A DNA stretch of 64,000 nt from the NCBI GenBank assembly GCA_964036155.1, contig OZ038422.1, forward strand, positions 35,983,201 to 36,047,200, in the 5' to 3' direction. Source of the DNA: Diploscapter coronatus (taxonomy: Eukaryota > Nematoda > Chromadorea > Rhabditida > Rhabditidae). Position numbers and translations under genes: made by a program. The notes under the pieces are model-generated. The model saw nothing but the letters and a program-made list of their open reading frames with translations. It did no database searches and was not told where the DNA came from. This document shows positions 10,501 through 22,492 of this stretch, piece after piece. Within the stretch, counting starts at the first letter, position 1. The number at the start of each line of letters is the position of its first letter.

Positions 10501-13500
10501 ATGCTTACATCGATTAGTGCCGCCAGCGAGGAGCAAGTGCTTGGGTCTGCAGACGAAGATGCCCCCATTGTCCGTGTGCATGCGCGAGTAGACGAACACG
10601 AATGACTTGAAGATGTGACGGATCTCCACCTGCGGTGACTCATTGTTGTCCTTCTTTGCCTGTAAATTTACGCATTTTTGAAAATTAGAAAAAAAAAACA
10701 AATGAAATAACGAACCGCATGGGGTCCATCGATGACCTTCACATAGTCGTTGGCGTAGAGGCCGTTGCCGTTTTTGTCGAGGGCCACCGCGTACTTGCAG
10801 TCCTTCTTGCCCATTATCGCTTGCGGCTTGATGCGCTGCACCTGAATCGTCATAATCGTCACAAATTCATTCGAGTTCAAACTGTAAAATGAGGCATTTG
10901 ACCAAATCATGCTTATTTGGAAGTTCCATGTTTCTGCGGACTTCATACTCAAATATGTCCGTTTTTCAATTTTCCAAAATAAAGAGTTAAAAATTTCGAT
11001 ATGCAGATATCTTTTATATCATTTCAATTTCCGTTTCCACATTTCTCGGAAATTTCCGTCCAGCCCTGTTCCTAATACACCTCATAAATCATGTCCTTAC
11101 ATTTTCGAACTGATCGAGTATTTCGAGGGCCTCTTTCTCGATTCTGACGATGACGCCGACAGTCTGCGGGTCGATTTGGACGAGGTCGTGGAATCTGAAT
11201 CTGCCCATCGAGTCGATGCCCGTCATCGTTTCCGCGCACAGACGCACATCTCGCGGACGCACCTTCATCTGCAATTTGAAAACGAAGTGCTACTATAAAA
11301 TCTCTCCAAAATGAATGATTGGTTCATTTTTTCCTAGCATTGTTTCCTATGTGGAGGGACCTGCTACTTTAGTTTGTCTGTAGCACGCAGACGAACCAGC
11401 AAGTCATGTTGGAATGAACAGACTGGGCAGACATTGTGCTGTTTTCTTCGATTTTCCCGAAGTGTAAACTACCGAAAATCAGAAGAAAGTCACTTCGATG
11501 GGTTATTGATTCGGGAAGATTATTATTGGTTTATTGGTTCATTTTGAAGAATCAATATAGTGTCTAAAGTAAGCATTAAAGTGAGAAAATTCAGCAATAT
11601 TTTACTCTCAATATCATCGAGCCGTTCTTTCTAGTATTTTTGCTGGTTAGACGAGTTTGCAAAAATGACTGTGGTGGACTAACCTCGCTGAGACTGAGAT
11701 CGGAGAGGATGATGACGACGTTCGACTCGACTTGGACGATGAGTCCCGTGTTGCCCATGTGTTCGCCAGCCAACACCTTCACGTGGTCGCCCGCCTTGAA
11801 GAACTTGTGCAGCTCCCCCGCGTTAACGGCAATCGTCTCCTGCAATGTTGTGTGTTGATCAAATCAACACTTTGCTGCTCAACATAGCTCTAGGAAAGTT
11901 TTGAGAGGGCGAGCTTAAAAATATATGAGGATGCGCACGCCACAGTAGGAGCAGACGAATTTTATATAAAATTCATTAGTGCTTTGACTCAAATTCTCCC
12001 TACGTGATTCAATATCAAAACGTCGCAATTTTTATCTTTCGCTATATTTCAGATCGAACTTGTTCACTTTATTGCATGCTCACTTTTTGCTATAGCTTTG
12101 TATTTAAAAAAAAAAAATTCTTGAACAATATCTAAATGTCCTGTGCCTTCTCTCTTTCTAAAATAACGAGAGAATTTTCTGCCTTTACATTTCTTCACTC
12201 GTATTAAAGAAAGATGGTACCTTTTCATGAAAATCTTTCTTATAGAAAATCTCGAAGCAAACCTGAAATCCCTCGAGGTCTGGAGCGATGGTCACCTTCT
12301 CGCCTTCCACACTCTCCACTTTTCCCTTCAGATTCTGCAGCTCCCCTTCGACCACCTGAGATATTTCAATTCATTCGATTGTTTCTCAAAAAATAGCTGC
12401 GAGTACTTTCTCCCAGAAAAGAGCAAAATATAGAATTTGAAAAGAAAATGTTCGCAGAATCGAACCTCGATCACATCGCCTGGCGCGAACGAGTGACCCT
12501 TCTCACGAATCATCGTGTTCTCCACTGAAATTGCACGTTTCAAAGTTGAACTTTTGCAGAATTATGCTCTTAGACAATACTTTCTGTTAGAGGATTTTGG
12601 GAAAAAAACAGAATAAGTAACAAAGAAATCAGATTCAGATTTCTTCAAAATCAATATAGAAGTTTGAGTTTCTAATTGCTAAATATTATTCTAAAATTTC
12701 AATATCATTATAAAATCTCCAAGAAAACGAATACATTGCAAATTCTTCCTCGTTTGAAATTGATTTCCTCTTCACAATTCAAAACCAAGTATTCAAAGAA
12801 AATTAGCTGTGAAAAGACAAATCCAACTAACACTCCTTTTGGAGTCCATCGGCGGATTCCTGGAACTTCTCGAGTTCGGTGAACGAGGGCTTGACGCCAT
12901 CGACGATGATAGCGTTGATGTAGAATGACCTGTAGAGCAGGCCGGCCCTGTAGTGGTTGCCCTCGAACACGATGAAGTCCCCGTCGGTGGTGACCTCGCC
13001 GCCGATCTCCTTGATTCGCTCCAGGTCGAACAGACGCGGCAGGGGCTTTCGAGTCTTTTTCGCATTCTTGTCATTCTCCTGAACTTGTTCAATTCGTAAG
13101 AAAAAAGGATAATTCATTATCTTGAAAAACAATAGGCGGTTTAAAAAAAAAAAAAAGAAAGTATATTTAAAGGATGAAGATAATCCCCATCTCTTTTCCT
13201 TACAGTTAGCCTATACACTATTTCATCAAGTTGTACAATTGCGAATTTTCCAAATACTCTTTCAAAATTGAAGAAAACAGTATTGAACATGAAGTTTTAT
13301 TTTTCATGTTCAAATGGACTTCTTAGCGCTACGCATGGCGAAAAATGTTGCACCGTTAAAGATAATCGCTTCAAATTTTCATTTGCCTGAAAAGCGTTTG
13401 TGATTGACTGACCGATCTGAGAGTGCCCCTCATCTTGTTGTAGTCGATTCTCGGCACCAGCTTCAGGTTGACTTTGTTGTGCGCGATGTCCACCCAATCC

Positions 13501-16500
13501 ACCTGCAAATTTTCTTCTAGCTCATCTTCCAACTTCGATGAAAAAATTATTTCGATAAAAACGCTTTGTGAATGAGGTTTGATTTGAGAATGACAAAATG
13601 TTCCGAAAGAAATGAAACTGGAAGAAGCTGATACATTATTTTGTCAAAAAATCATGTTATTTTTCCATTTTCGAAACGGTCTTCTCAATTTGATGAAAGT
13701 TAGATAAATTTTCTCGCACATTTTATCACCGCTAATCAAAATTGCAAAAAAAAATTAAAGAAATGCATGCGGAGAAAAGTTGTCAATTCCTCGAAGCTGG
13801 AAGAAATGAGTCGGCGCGCACCTGTGCGAGATCGCCCTTGTAAATGGTGCGTTTGAGTCGAACGTAGCTGCCGACGCGCAGATGAGGAACGTCCTTCGTC
13901 ACTCGCAATGCGTCCACCATGTCTTTGATTGGCACCATCGGAAATTATTCGATTTCAGAAACTTGCTATCAAATCGTCAGGATGTTTTGAAATTGTTCAT
14001 ATCCTGATTTTCAATCCCTATTGTCGAGACTAATTGCATTTTACTGCATTTATCTTTTTCAAATCCATTTTTTCTTTCAGAGAAATTGCTAAAAAATTAA
14101 CTTGAAGATGCATTTATGCCTCAACAACATATTTATCAATACGTTGTTGTCGTTAGATGGTACTTTCTTTCTGAAAAAAAACGACAACAGATGACAAAGT
14201 CTGTCGTTGATGTTTAAAATGTAGAATGGCTTACGGTAATGACGTATGAGTTGAGAGCGGACACGCCCTCGATGGCCTTCTGAACGTGAGTCTGCTTGTG
14301 CGCCTCCACGTAGATCATTCCCTTCAGATTCTCCTTGCACACTACTGACTTGATCAGGAGTGGCTGAAACTCTATGCATCTATGCAATCAATCCAAGTAA
14401 GCAAGGTAGTGTAAGTTAAACCCCTTTTCCTGCTTGTTTTTAAAACAGGGCGGGAAAATCCAGGAAGTGTTGTTCAGAACTTTAGTTTTGTATTCAAAAT
14501 GAATCAATTTTGCCAAATTCATTAATCTCTATTCCAAATAATATCTCTAATTGGAGAGAAAATAGATATTCATTCCCCAATTAGAAATCAAATTTGTAGC
14601 GAAACAGTGAGTCGCGTAGAAGAGAAGAGATGAGTAGTGTAATTTTTTTTTTAATATCGACGTTCTCTGCAATCAAAATATCATTCACTCAGTCGTCTTT
14701 CCTAGAATGAAGTGGAGCATACAAAACGTATAATAATCAAACCTGATCATGATTTTGGCAGGCAATGAACTTGCGCATGAGCTGGAGAGAGGCTGCCTTC
14801 TCCTCGCCGAGTCTGCATTTCACGATCCACAGATTCGGATCCTTCGTCTGAGGCAGAAGTGAGGTCTGTGCGATACTATCTAAATAAGTCAAATAAGAGG
14901 ATTTCTCAATTCTCCATAACTTTCCTCCGAAAAATAGAAAAAATATCCATTCAACTATAAGCTTTGTTGAAAGAAATCTTCGAATCGTAAGTATTCTCAT
15001 TTAGAAATGGAAACGCCTATCAATACTCCAAACAAGGAGAATTCAAAGAAAGAAGAATTTTTGCAGCAGCGTTTTCAATAAAACTAGAAATTCGTTGCAA
15101 CCCTGATGCATTTCAACCAAATAGTCATGTCAATCTGCTGGTAATCGATCCTTTTCCGCCAACCTACCCATGCCGATATCGTCATCGTCGATGCCCTTCC
15201 TGGGCGATCGTCTGCTGTACTTGTCCTCGAGCCGTCTGACCAGCTCGTCCTCGGACAGCTCCTGCAGTGCGCTATGTCTCTGCCTCCTCTGCGCGTCCAG
15301 ACGGAACATCTCCATTTCTGCCTGCAACTCATTCGGCACTCAGTCACCAGTCAATTTCTGCTACGAGCAGTCTTCCTTTCTTCCCACGACATTTTTGTGA
15401 ATACCAGAATGGTTTGAAATTCAATTCCCGACTCTGATCAGGGCTGCTGCGTCGTGTACACGATTGCACGATGCACAGCTTAAATACAAGGCACGATATG
15501 AGTCGTGTCGTGCAATATCGAAATTGCACAGAATGAAACAAACTGTGTCCTGTCGTGCATCAAATCGTCTACACGATCTACAGCCCTGGCTATTTTTTCA
15601 ACACGCGATCTTTCATTTCGTTTGACTAGAGCAATATCTCGTTGATGAGGTTCGAAACATCCCGCGTCTGACCGCGCAGTCCTACCTCGTGTTTCTCGTT
15701 CCTCTCTATCTCGCCCCAACCGTCGTCCTCCGACTCCTCTTCGTCGTCGTCGTCCACCTCGACGTCTTCCAGAATGAACTCGTTGCGCACCGAGCCACGC
15801 TGAAAATAAGCAACTTTTATCAGCATCTTTCCTCAAAATGTGATTTCACATTTCACATGATTCAATGCACAACGACTCGAAACTGAATCTAATCAGGACT
15901 CAATGTTGCAGCTTGCAAGAATTCTCCTTGAGAATAACGATATTCAGACATAGTATGTTCTAAATTTGAAGAAACGATAAAGTGCATGATTGTTGGGGTG
16001 AAAGAGCTAATCAGAATTTCTTGATATCGGCTATCGTGTTCGGTATATAATTCGACGCAATTTTCCATTTTGCAAGCTCACCGGTCTTCTCTTCTTCTGC
16101 CTGGCCTTGGTGGATTTCTCGCCTTCCTCTTCATCTCCATCGCTGCTGCTCTTCTCTTCATCCGAGGACGAGCTGACTTGAATCTTAAAAATGTAAAACA
16201 AAATTTGCTCATTCAACTCGAAGAAAAATGATGGACTTTCTGCACAAATCCGAAGAATGATTACTGTGCCCGGATCCACGAACGACAGTGAACGTTCCAA
16301 TTTTAGACTCTATTTTTGCTCGAGAAGAAGCTAAGTGAGGATCACAATCGGCGTGGATCCGTACACATGACTGCAATTTCCAGTCACTTCTGCAGCTCAC
16401 CTTCCTCTTCCTGCCCAACATCAGTTTTCTCTCGAGTTCAGCGAAATCCCTCTCCGAATCCGACTCCGATTCCTGAATCATTTCACATTTTCTTATTTTT

Positions 16501-16699
16501 CCCGACTTAGAACGTTTTTAATTTGGCCATCGCAAAAATAAACCACTGCACCGTAATTGCGATGGGAAAGTCCCAAGCCTGTTTTTTCACGAATTCAACA
16601 CTTTCAGAATGAGTTTTTGAGATTTCTTCCGAAAATGCATGAATTTCTCACCAAGTCATCGCAGAGCCTCAGACTGCCCAGATCGTCAGAGTCCGACAT
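7565..16699 (-). CDS. spt-5: SPT5 transcription elongation factor (DSIF large subunit)
   Basis: Twenty-four exons from ATG 16699 to TGA 7565 give 2805 nt, 934 aa. SPT5 pairs with SPT4 as DSIF and clamps RNA polymerase II during pausing and elongation. Order of parts: acidic N-terminus (exons 1-5, with [17 protein letters not shown] and [19 protein letters not shown]); NGN domain (exons 6-7, [34 protein letters not shown]); then about five KOW modules, marked by [20 protein letters not shown] (exons 8-9), FAPGDVIE (11-12), [19 protein letters not shown] (13), [10 protein letters not shown] (15-16) and [17 protein letters not shown] (18-19); and a C-terminal region rich in TPxY-like repeats (TPAF, TPMY, TPTY, TPYY, TPAYD), the substrate region for CDK9-type kinases. 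The last residues are EPEHESTL. Exon limits, 5' to 3': 16699-16652, 16472-16401, 16183-16082, 15799-15686, 15321-15168, 14879-14743, 14363-14235, 13938-13822, 13502-13413, 13078-12832, 12524-12466, 12355-12263, 11839-11684, 11268-11101, 10841-10716, 10659-10509, 10279-10157, 9910-9822, 9591-9523, 9378-9298, 9091-8989, 8642-8549, 8233-8082, 7695-7565. Exon 8 requires a non-AG acceptor. Confidence 0.97.
11327..11400. repeat. Possible dispersed repeat, copy 2 (spt-5 intron)
   Basis: This intronic stretch begins TTTTTTCCTAGCATTGT and parallels the start and spacing of the segment at 4089-4165. Similarity fades after about 75 bp. By eye it is suggestive only. Confidence 0.3.
15438..15588. mobile_element. 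hAT-like MITE in spt-5 intron 4
   Basis: A 151-bp foldback between exons 5 and 4 of spt-5. The left end is CAGGGCT followed by TCGTGTACACGAT; the reversed right end is CAGGGCT followed by TCGTGTAGACGAT. The interior repeats TCGTG/CACGA words. An 8-bp target duplication is not evident. No coding capacity. Confidence 0.65.
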
Positions 16700-16715
16700 C
16701 ACAGTCGCTGAAAAT
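16700..16715 (-). promoter_or_regulatory. Probable spliced-leader acceptor of spt-5
   Basis: ATTTTCAG stands 8 nt before the spt-5 ATG on the minus strand, with no upstream coding exon. This is the expected position for leader addition. Confidence 0.5.
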
Positions 16716-17862
16716 GCAAATTAAAATCGAAGAAAAAGTGAAAAATTTAAATAGCGGCCTAAATTTGGAGAATCAAATCGATATTTACGACCGTGCAAAT
16801 GGAGGAATAAACGTGAATATGATCGTTTCGATGTTCGTGTCAGCGTAATCAAAATGGAGAAGGAAATTGGTGGAACGGAGAGCAGAAAGGAATTCGGAAT
16901 CTAAATCTGAAAAATGACCGCGTGAAGAAGGGTTTGATTAGTGTGCAGCACTTCATTATGCCGTTCACTTCGTTGTCTGCGCTTTCTCGGCGAAATAGTG
17001 AAGGAATAATTGCATCACCCTTGCTAGATAGAGCGCGCTTGCAGTGCATCGTTCAAAACCTACTGTCATTTTCGAAATGAGCGGCGCAATGCAGTGGCAG
17101 ATTTGTCAAATCGCAAAATGATTCGAAAAATAAGCTTTTTTCACAATTAACATGTCCTCGAAAAGTCGAAATTCCAACCAAATGACAATCTTTCTGGATT
17201 TTCAAAATCTCGTCAAAATTGATTATTCAACTAACTAATCTCCCAGAACAATCGGAGGTGGGACTCAAATAGGTTCAACTACGATAGTTAAGCGAACTTT
17301 AACTATCAGTTGTTTTACTCTAGTAAAACGCATTTGGGTCCTACCCCAGATTGTCCCACGAGGGTATTTGACAAAAGACTTGAAAGAGCGATTTTCACGC
17401 AGAATAATTTATGTAAGTTGCAACTTCAGAGGTATAATCGTAATCAGATTTTAGCTGATTTGATCAAAAGTGGCCAAGTATACCGAAAAAAAACTTCATT
17501 TTACTTTAAAAGTCTAAAAATCGTAAAAGAAGGAGAGTACTTTAAAAATCTGGAAGAAGAAATTCAAATTTTACAAAACAATCAAACAAAAAGAGCTGAA
17601 CCTATAAAAAGAAGTAAGCAACAAAGAAATAAAACCCGTAAAATACGTTACTGCAAGAAAGTAAAAATCTGCTCGAAATTTAAATTCAAAAGAAAGTTTT
17701 GATGATTCAAGCGATGAAGTTTGAAAAACATGGAGAACTACAAAGTACCATAAAATGCAAAAAAAAAAAGAAAACAAACAAACAATAAAGAGACTGGCGA
17801 TAAAAGATTCAAAACAAAGTGAGTTTGGGAAGGAAATGGGGGGAATTAAGTGGATGAGTGAA
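16716..17862. other. Spacer between CCCH gene and spt-5
   Basis: About 1.15 kb. It contains one foldback element (17255-17347) and AT-rich sequence. A 130-codon, Lys-rich plus-strand frame at 17310-17702 starts inside that foldback and has no recognisable domain, so I do not call it a gene. The 3' UTR of the CCCH gene and the spt-5 promoter (if it has its own) must lie here. Confidence 0.5.
17255..17347. mobile_element. MITE family A, short copy
   Basis: About 93 bp. The left end has GGTGGGACTCAAAT and the right end, reversed, GGGGTAGGACCCAAAT. The interior AGGTTCAACTACGATAG and TTTAACTATCA are shared with the longer copy at 41123-41277, of which this looks like an internal deletion. Confidence 0.7.
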
Positions 17863-20800
17863 CTAGTGATTGGCCGCCTGCCGCTGCAGCTGAGGATGGC
17901 CCTCGTTCTGATTCCCATTCTGATTGTGCTGTATGGGCGGGGCTCCATAGCGGGTGTTCGGTCTGTATCCTCCTCTCTGTGCCTGACTCTGGCCCTGATT
18001 CCTCTCCAATCCTCCTCTTCCACCAACATCTGCAAGCATAATTCATTGTTTCAAATTCGTCGTCAGTCGATACAGTAAGTTTCGGAATTCAAAAATGTTA
18101 ATGAATCTCACTATTCTAAAATTAGTCAGTCTTAACGAATGGTGCTAGGAGCATAAATGATTAGTGTGTACCTGGTCTTCCTTGAGCAGCTCTGCCCTCT
18201 CCACTAGACTGTCTGCTCGGCTGATTGCCTTGGACCTGTGGCTGAGCTTGCTGCTGCTGCTGCGGTTGTTGCTGTTGGCGATTGTTGAATGGTCTGCAAT
18301 TGTTCATTTTGGAAGACGGACGAAGAAATTGACACAACAATTAGACGCAGACTCGAATTTATTAACAATAGAAAGCGTTGCGATTTATCGTTCATCATCT
18401 TTCTTCCTTTTCTATTCTTTCCTTTTTGTTATTTTTCTCTTTCCTTTATTCTATCTCTTGCTATCTGTATTTATAAACTCCTCTGTGAAGAAACACGCAT
18501 AAGTGCGTAAGGCAAAATATTATTTTAAAAAATCATAAATTATCTAAATATCCGACCTGTACTGTCCTTGCGCCTGCGGCAACCACGGTCTGTTGTTGTG
18601 ATTGTTCCCCCTTCCACTCGGTCCATTTCTCCCATTCCTCTCGGCCTGTCCATGTCTGTCAGTCTGCCCTCCCTGTCTCCACCCACTCGGGTTCGAGTTG
18701 TCTTCACTCGACAGGCCGCTGTCGCCACTGCCCTTCGTTGTTTGGCCCCAGTTCTGGTTCTGAAACAACATCATCAAATCATTTCATGAATTGCGAAGCA
18801 GATTTGCTAATTTTCGAACCGCAGTTAGCCGACTCAAGTAAGAGCATGATTTTCGAGGGAAACAAGCCAGTCTTTTCCCTTATTTTGAAAAATCACACTA
18901 CCTTATTTCTTGGTGTTAGTCAAAATTAGAAAAATTGTAGTTTATTCTGAAGAGGAAAAAGTTTCAAATGTCAAACTGACTGACCACATTAGTGGGATTG
19001 CCGTGCGCATCAAGATGGAGAAATCTGCACGCGTCCCCGTTCGGACAGAAGGCGTTGTCTCTGAACTTGTAGCAGACGTCTGTGCGGAAACCGGCCGACT
19101 GCACGCGGGAAGTCTGAATGCGAGTATGCATGGTTTTGTGAAAACAATTTCATTTTTCAATCCGTTGAAATCGTGGGGCAAAATGAAATGAGGACATGAT
19201 TTTCACAAATGCTGAAACATTCTCCATAAACGAGAGTGCATTGGCTTTTTTTTTGTTGAAAACGTATCATCATCTTCAAACTGTCAAATCTAAATGAGAC
19301 AAAATATCAAGATTCAGAATTTGCAGATTTCGTCTCATTCCTGATCGAATTCAAGCCAGCTTACCACTTGGCGGAACGGATTGCGATTGCCGTTGAACTG
19401 TCTGAATCCCTCCTGTCCATTTGCATTCCCATTTGTTAATCTGCCCTTCCACTCATTCCTCGCCATGTCTGCCCTGCCCTGTTCACTCGGCCCATTGACG
19501 CCAGCTCTGTCATCTAGTCGCATCCCCTCCATTCTTCTTTCCATGCCGTTCATTCCAATTCCTTCTGAAACATATGTGCGCTCATTTCACGTCAGAGAAA
19601 GGTCAAGAAACATCTTCGAATTGTTCTTGGTCAAAACAAAACACAACTGGAGAGAAAGCTCGCGCATAACGCTCTTTTCATTTTGAAGGGAAGTCGTCGC
19701 ATACGATTTCTGACGAGATCGTTGCGTCTGTGCAGACTGAAGTTGGGATTTGGCCGGTGGATGTTGGCGCGCGGCCCGCTGTAGTTGAGAGTGGTCAGGG
19801 TGGACTGTTGAGCGGGAAGGGGCTGTTGAGTGGAGATGACTGTCGCGTCGCACGAATTCGCCGTCTGATTGTGCAGATTCGAGCCGGAAGATGGCGACTG
19901 GATTGGCAGAGTCAAGCCGGGCAGAGACTGAAACGAAAGTGAGGATTAAAAAAAAAACATTTCGTCGAATCTTGCGAACTTCTTTATTTTCTCGATTTTT
20001 CACACACACACACACACACACACACGCGGAGATGACAATTTCAAGAATGATGTACTCTCCTTACATATCGATATCCCTGCTGAGTGTAGTCGAATCCAGG
20101 CGGAGGCAGGTGGTGATTTGCCTGTGTGTGGAGTGTCTGGAATGGCTGCTGTGGTGGCTGCTGAAGTGCCTGGTTGAGAGACAGAGTCTGCAGTTGCATT
20201 TGCGGCTGCACGGACTGCCCAGAGCCGAACAGGTCATCGTCGCTCGCGTAGATCGCACTGCAATATCAACAAGAGTCAAATATCAAATTAGAACAATAGG
20301 AGGATCGGATAAATCTGAGAAGTGCTGGAGAAAAAACTCCATCTTCTTATTAGTTGCCACCCAAGGAATGTGAACAAAATCAAGAAGTTCAAGAGGAGAT
20401 CATCAGTTAGTTTAGTCTATTCACATCTCCACCTGATGCAGCTGCCACTGGCGACATTGCGCATTGCTCCTTGTGCGCTCTGTCCACTGCCCGGCTGCAC
20501 GCTGCTCGCGGTCGATTTCTGCTCGAATTCCTTCTCGCTCTGTCCCCATTCGGAGCCGTTCAGAGGAGTCGAGGCGTGCAGCGGTACACCGGCTGAAAAT
20601 GCACTTTTCATCCATATTTGTAGAGTTTTGAAATAGCAAATAAAAAAAATTAAAACGGCAGGAATGACTGCATGCAGTCTCATAAACTTGAGCAATTTTT
20701 ATAAGAATACGATCAATGGAATTATTCGAATGCGTGTCTCGAAACAGCACTTCATCTGACCTGGCTTGTAGGGAGGCTGGCTGGTGTAGTGGCCGATCTG

Positions 20801-21857
20801 CTGGACGGGCACAACGAATGGTTGCTGCTGCTGATTCGACTGGTTGTGGTGGAGTGCGTTCTCGCTGGATGGAGTGCCGCTGCAGAACTGAGGCTGGACA
20901 GGAATTGGAGTAGGGGCTGGGGCTGCAGGTTGCGAGAAGAAGGCGGGGGGATGACTGTAGAAGGGCATCTGGTTGTGGCTGTACAGAGGCACAGAGGCCG
21001 CGTCTGGCTGGGGCTGAGCGAACTGGTAGAACTGCGTTCCATAGTCATCTGCAAATAATGTGAGATGGATATTTCCTTGGGAAATTCTTGGAAAAATCGA
21101 TGTCAATAACAGTTCTGAACGTTAAGAAATATCAAATAAAATATCTACAAAATGCAGCTTCACTTATCTGAGCTTTTAAAACGCCTTAAAAGCATGGTAG
21201 TTCAGAACTTCACGCATTAACAAATCCACGAGAAAAGTAAAGCGTCGCACTTCTTCAAGTCTAAAATCCTTCTTACTGATGGGATAGAACTGCTGCTGTT
21301 GCTGTTGCTGCTGGCTGATGTGCTGAGCAGTGGGAGCCATCTGGTAGTAGCCGCTCTGCATGGATTGGAAGGAGGCAGGAATCTGGTTGACAGGCAAAGT
21401 GGCCGAGGCCGAGACAGCTGCATTGGTCGGCACAGGCACCGAGGCATAGCCGTACATAGCGGGGTAGCCATAGGGCACCTGCTGGTGGAAGACTGGATAC
21501 TGTCCGGACGGTGACTGGACTGGCTGCACTGCGGATGGGGTCGCGTGAGCAGCCACAGGCTGTTGCTGAGCGTACTGAAAGAAGCATTTCTGAGCCCGAT
21601 AAAATCATGGCCAGGGGGTAGGCCGCCGAAATGGAATTTTAAAGTTTTCGGGACCAAAATCGGAATTCCGGCCCATCTCTGATCATAATGCTTTTCTGGT
21701 CGAATTGGTATGTCTAAGAAATTCTGATAATTTTTATTCAGAGAAAATCTCCAAAAAAAATCTTTTGAAAACGATTTTTAGGCCCGATATCAAAACCGAC
21801 CTCATTCTTCTCACTCCCACTTCTTCCCCCACGCAGCATCGGCTGAGCGCTGTACAT
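17863..21857 (-). CDS. Q/N-rich protein with a single CCCH zinc finger
   Basis: Eleven exons join in phase from ATG 21857 to TAG 17863: 21857-21801, 21574-21277, 21048-20761, 20592-20433, 20257-20065, 19927-19705, 19564-19365, 19113-18985, 18759-18557, 18293-18172, 18029-17863 (2040 nt, 679 aa). The N-terminal two thirds are low-complexity, rich in Gln, Pro, Ser and Tyr, with a run of eight Gln near residue 110. One zinc finger sits near residue 487: CYKFRDNAFC, PNGDAC, RFLH, i.e. C-x8-C-x5-C-x3-H, the spacing of RNA-binding CCCH fingers. After it come Gly/Asn/Arg-rich stretches (RGNNHNNRPW, RGGLERNQ) and a second Q tract ending in QLQRQAANH. The composition suggests an RNA-binding protein able to join ribonucleoprotein condensates; that is inference. 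I cannot name an orthologue. It lies upstream of spt-5 on the same strand. Confidence 0.85.
20001..20025. repeat. (CA)n microsatellite
   Basis: Twelve CA units in the intron between the fifth and sixth exons of the CCCH gene. Confidence 0.95.
21612..21681. mobile_element. hAT-like MITE, family B copy 2
   Basis: About 70 bp in the first intron of the CCCH gene. It begins CAGGGGGTAGGCCG and ends CCGGCCCATCTCTG. The interior matches copy 1 (1779-1844, reverse orientation) through ATGGAATTTT, AAATCGGAA and CCGG. Flanks ATCATGGC and ATCATAAT agree at 5 of 8 positions, a decayed target duplication. Confidence 0.6.
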
Positions 21858-22492
21858 TTCGCCTGAAATATACAAATTAGCGTGAAAAAATCGAGACTAA
21901 AAAATCGCCCTAAAATCCAAGATTCACGAAATCACTGCAATATGCATGCGACTGACGTCCAAAAATACAATGCCGAGTGCGAAAGAGTGGAAAGTCTTTT
22001 TCTCTAGCCAAACACTATCTCTCGTTTCAAATCGATAGTGGGCGGGGCTCTCGCTCGTTCGATTTTAGAAGAAAAGTGCCCGTAGGTCTGCCCCATCGCT
22101 AACTATTCGCAATGGTCCATTTTTCTCTGGACTCTCTCGTTGCGTGTTTTTTTCGCTTAGGACCGAGCAAAATTTTGTTTTGCGGTTCTGAAAAAATGGC
22201 ATTTTTTGAACTGTTTCATTTGTGCAAAATTTGAAAACTAAATTTCGCTTGACCCTCTCCCTTCAGAGATACGAACGATGAATTTTATTTTCCTTTCTGT
22301 TTTCTTTTGTTTTTTGTAGCTTCCACTCTTTCCTAAAAATAGCTAGTGAAAAAGAAGAAAAGATGGGTAGAAACTACAGAGAACCGTTGTCGTTTTGTTC
22401 TGACATTCCTCTTAATTTTCGTTTTTTCTTCGATGTTCGCTGTGAAGAACTCGCGTTTGCTGATGAAGTTGTGTTCTTTTCAGTGAGAACCA
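21858..22492. other. Divergent promoter region, CCCH gene and F-box gene
   Basis: A 635-bp spacer between two start codons pointing apart, so it should hold both promoters. Near the minus-strand ATG, TTTCAG plus GCGAA (21858-21868) is a likely leader acceptor for the CCCH gene. No TATA box or named element is evident. Confidence 0.5.
22474..22492 (+). promoter_or_regulatory. Probable spliced-leader acceptor of the F-box gene
   Basis: TTCTTTTCAG is followed by TGAGAACCA and the ATG at 22493. There is no upstream exon that joins in frame. Confidence 0.5.

Noticed and set aside
17310..17702. 130-codon Lys-rich plus-strand frame
   Set aside because: Begins inside a MITE and has no domain or splice context; its opposite-strand frame is equally open.
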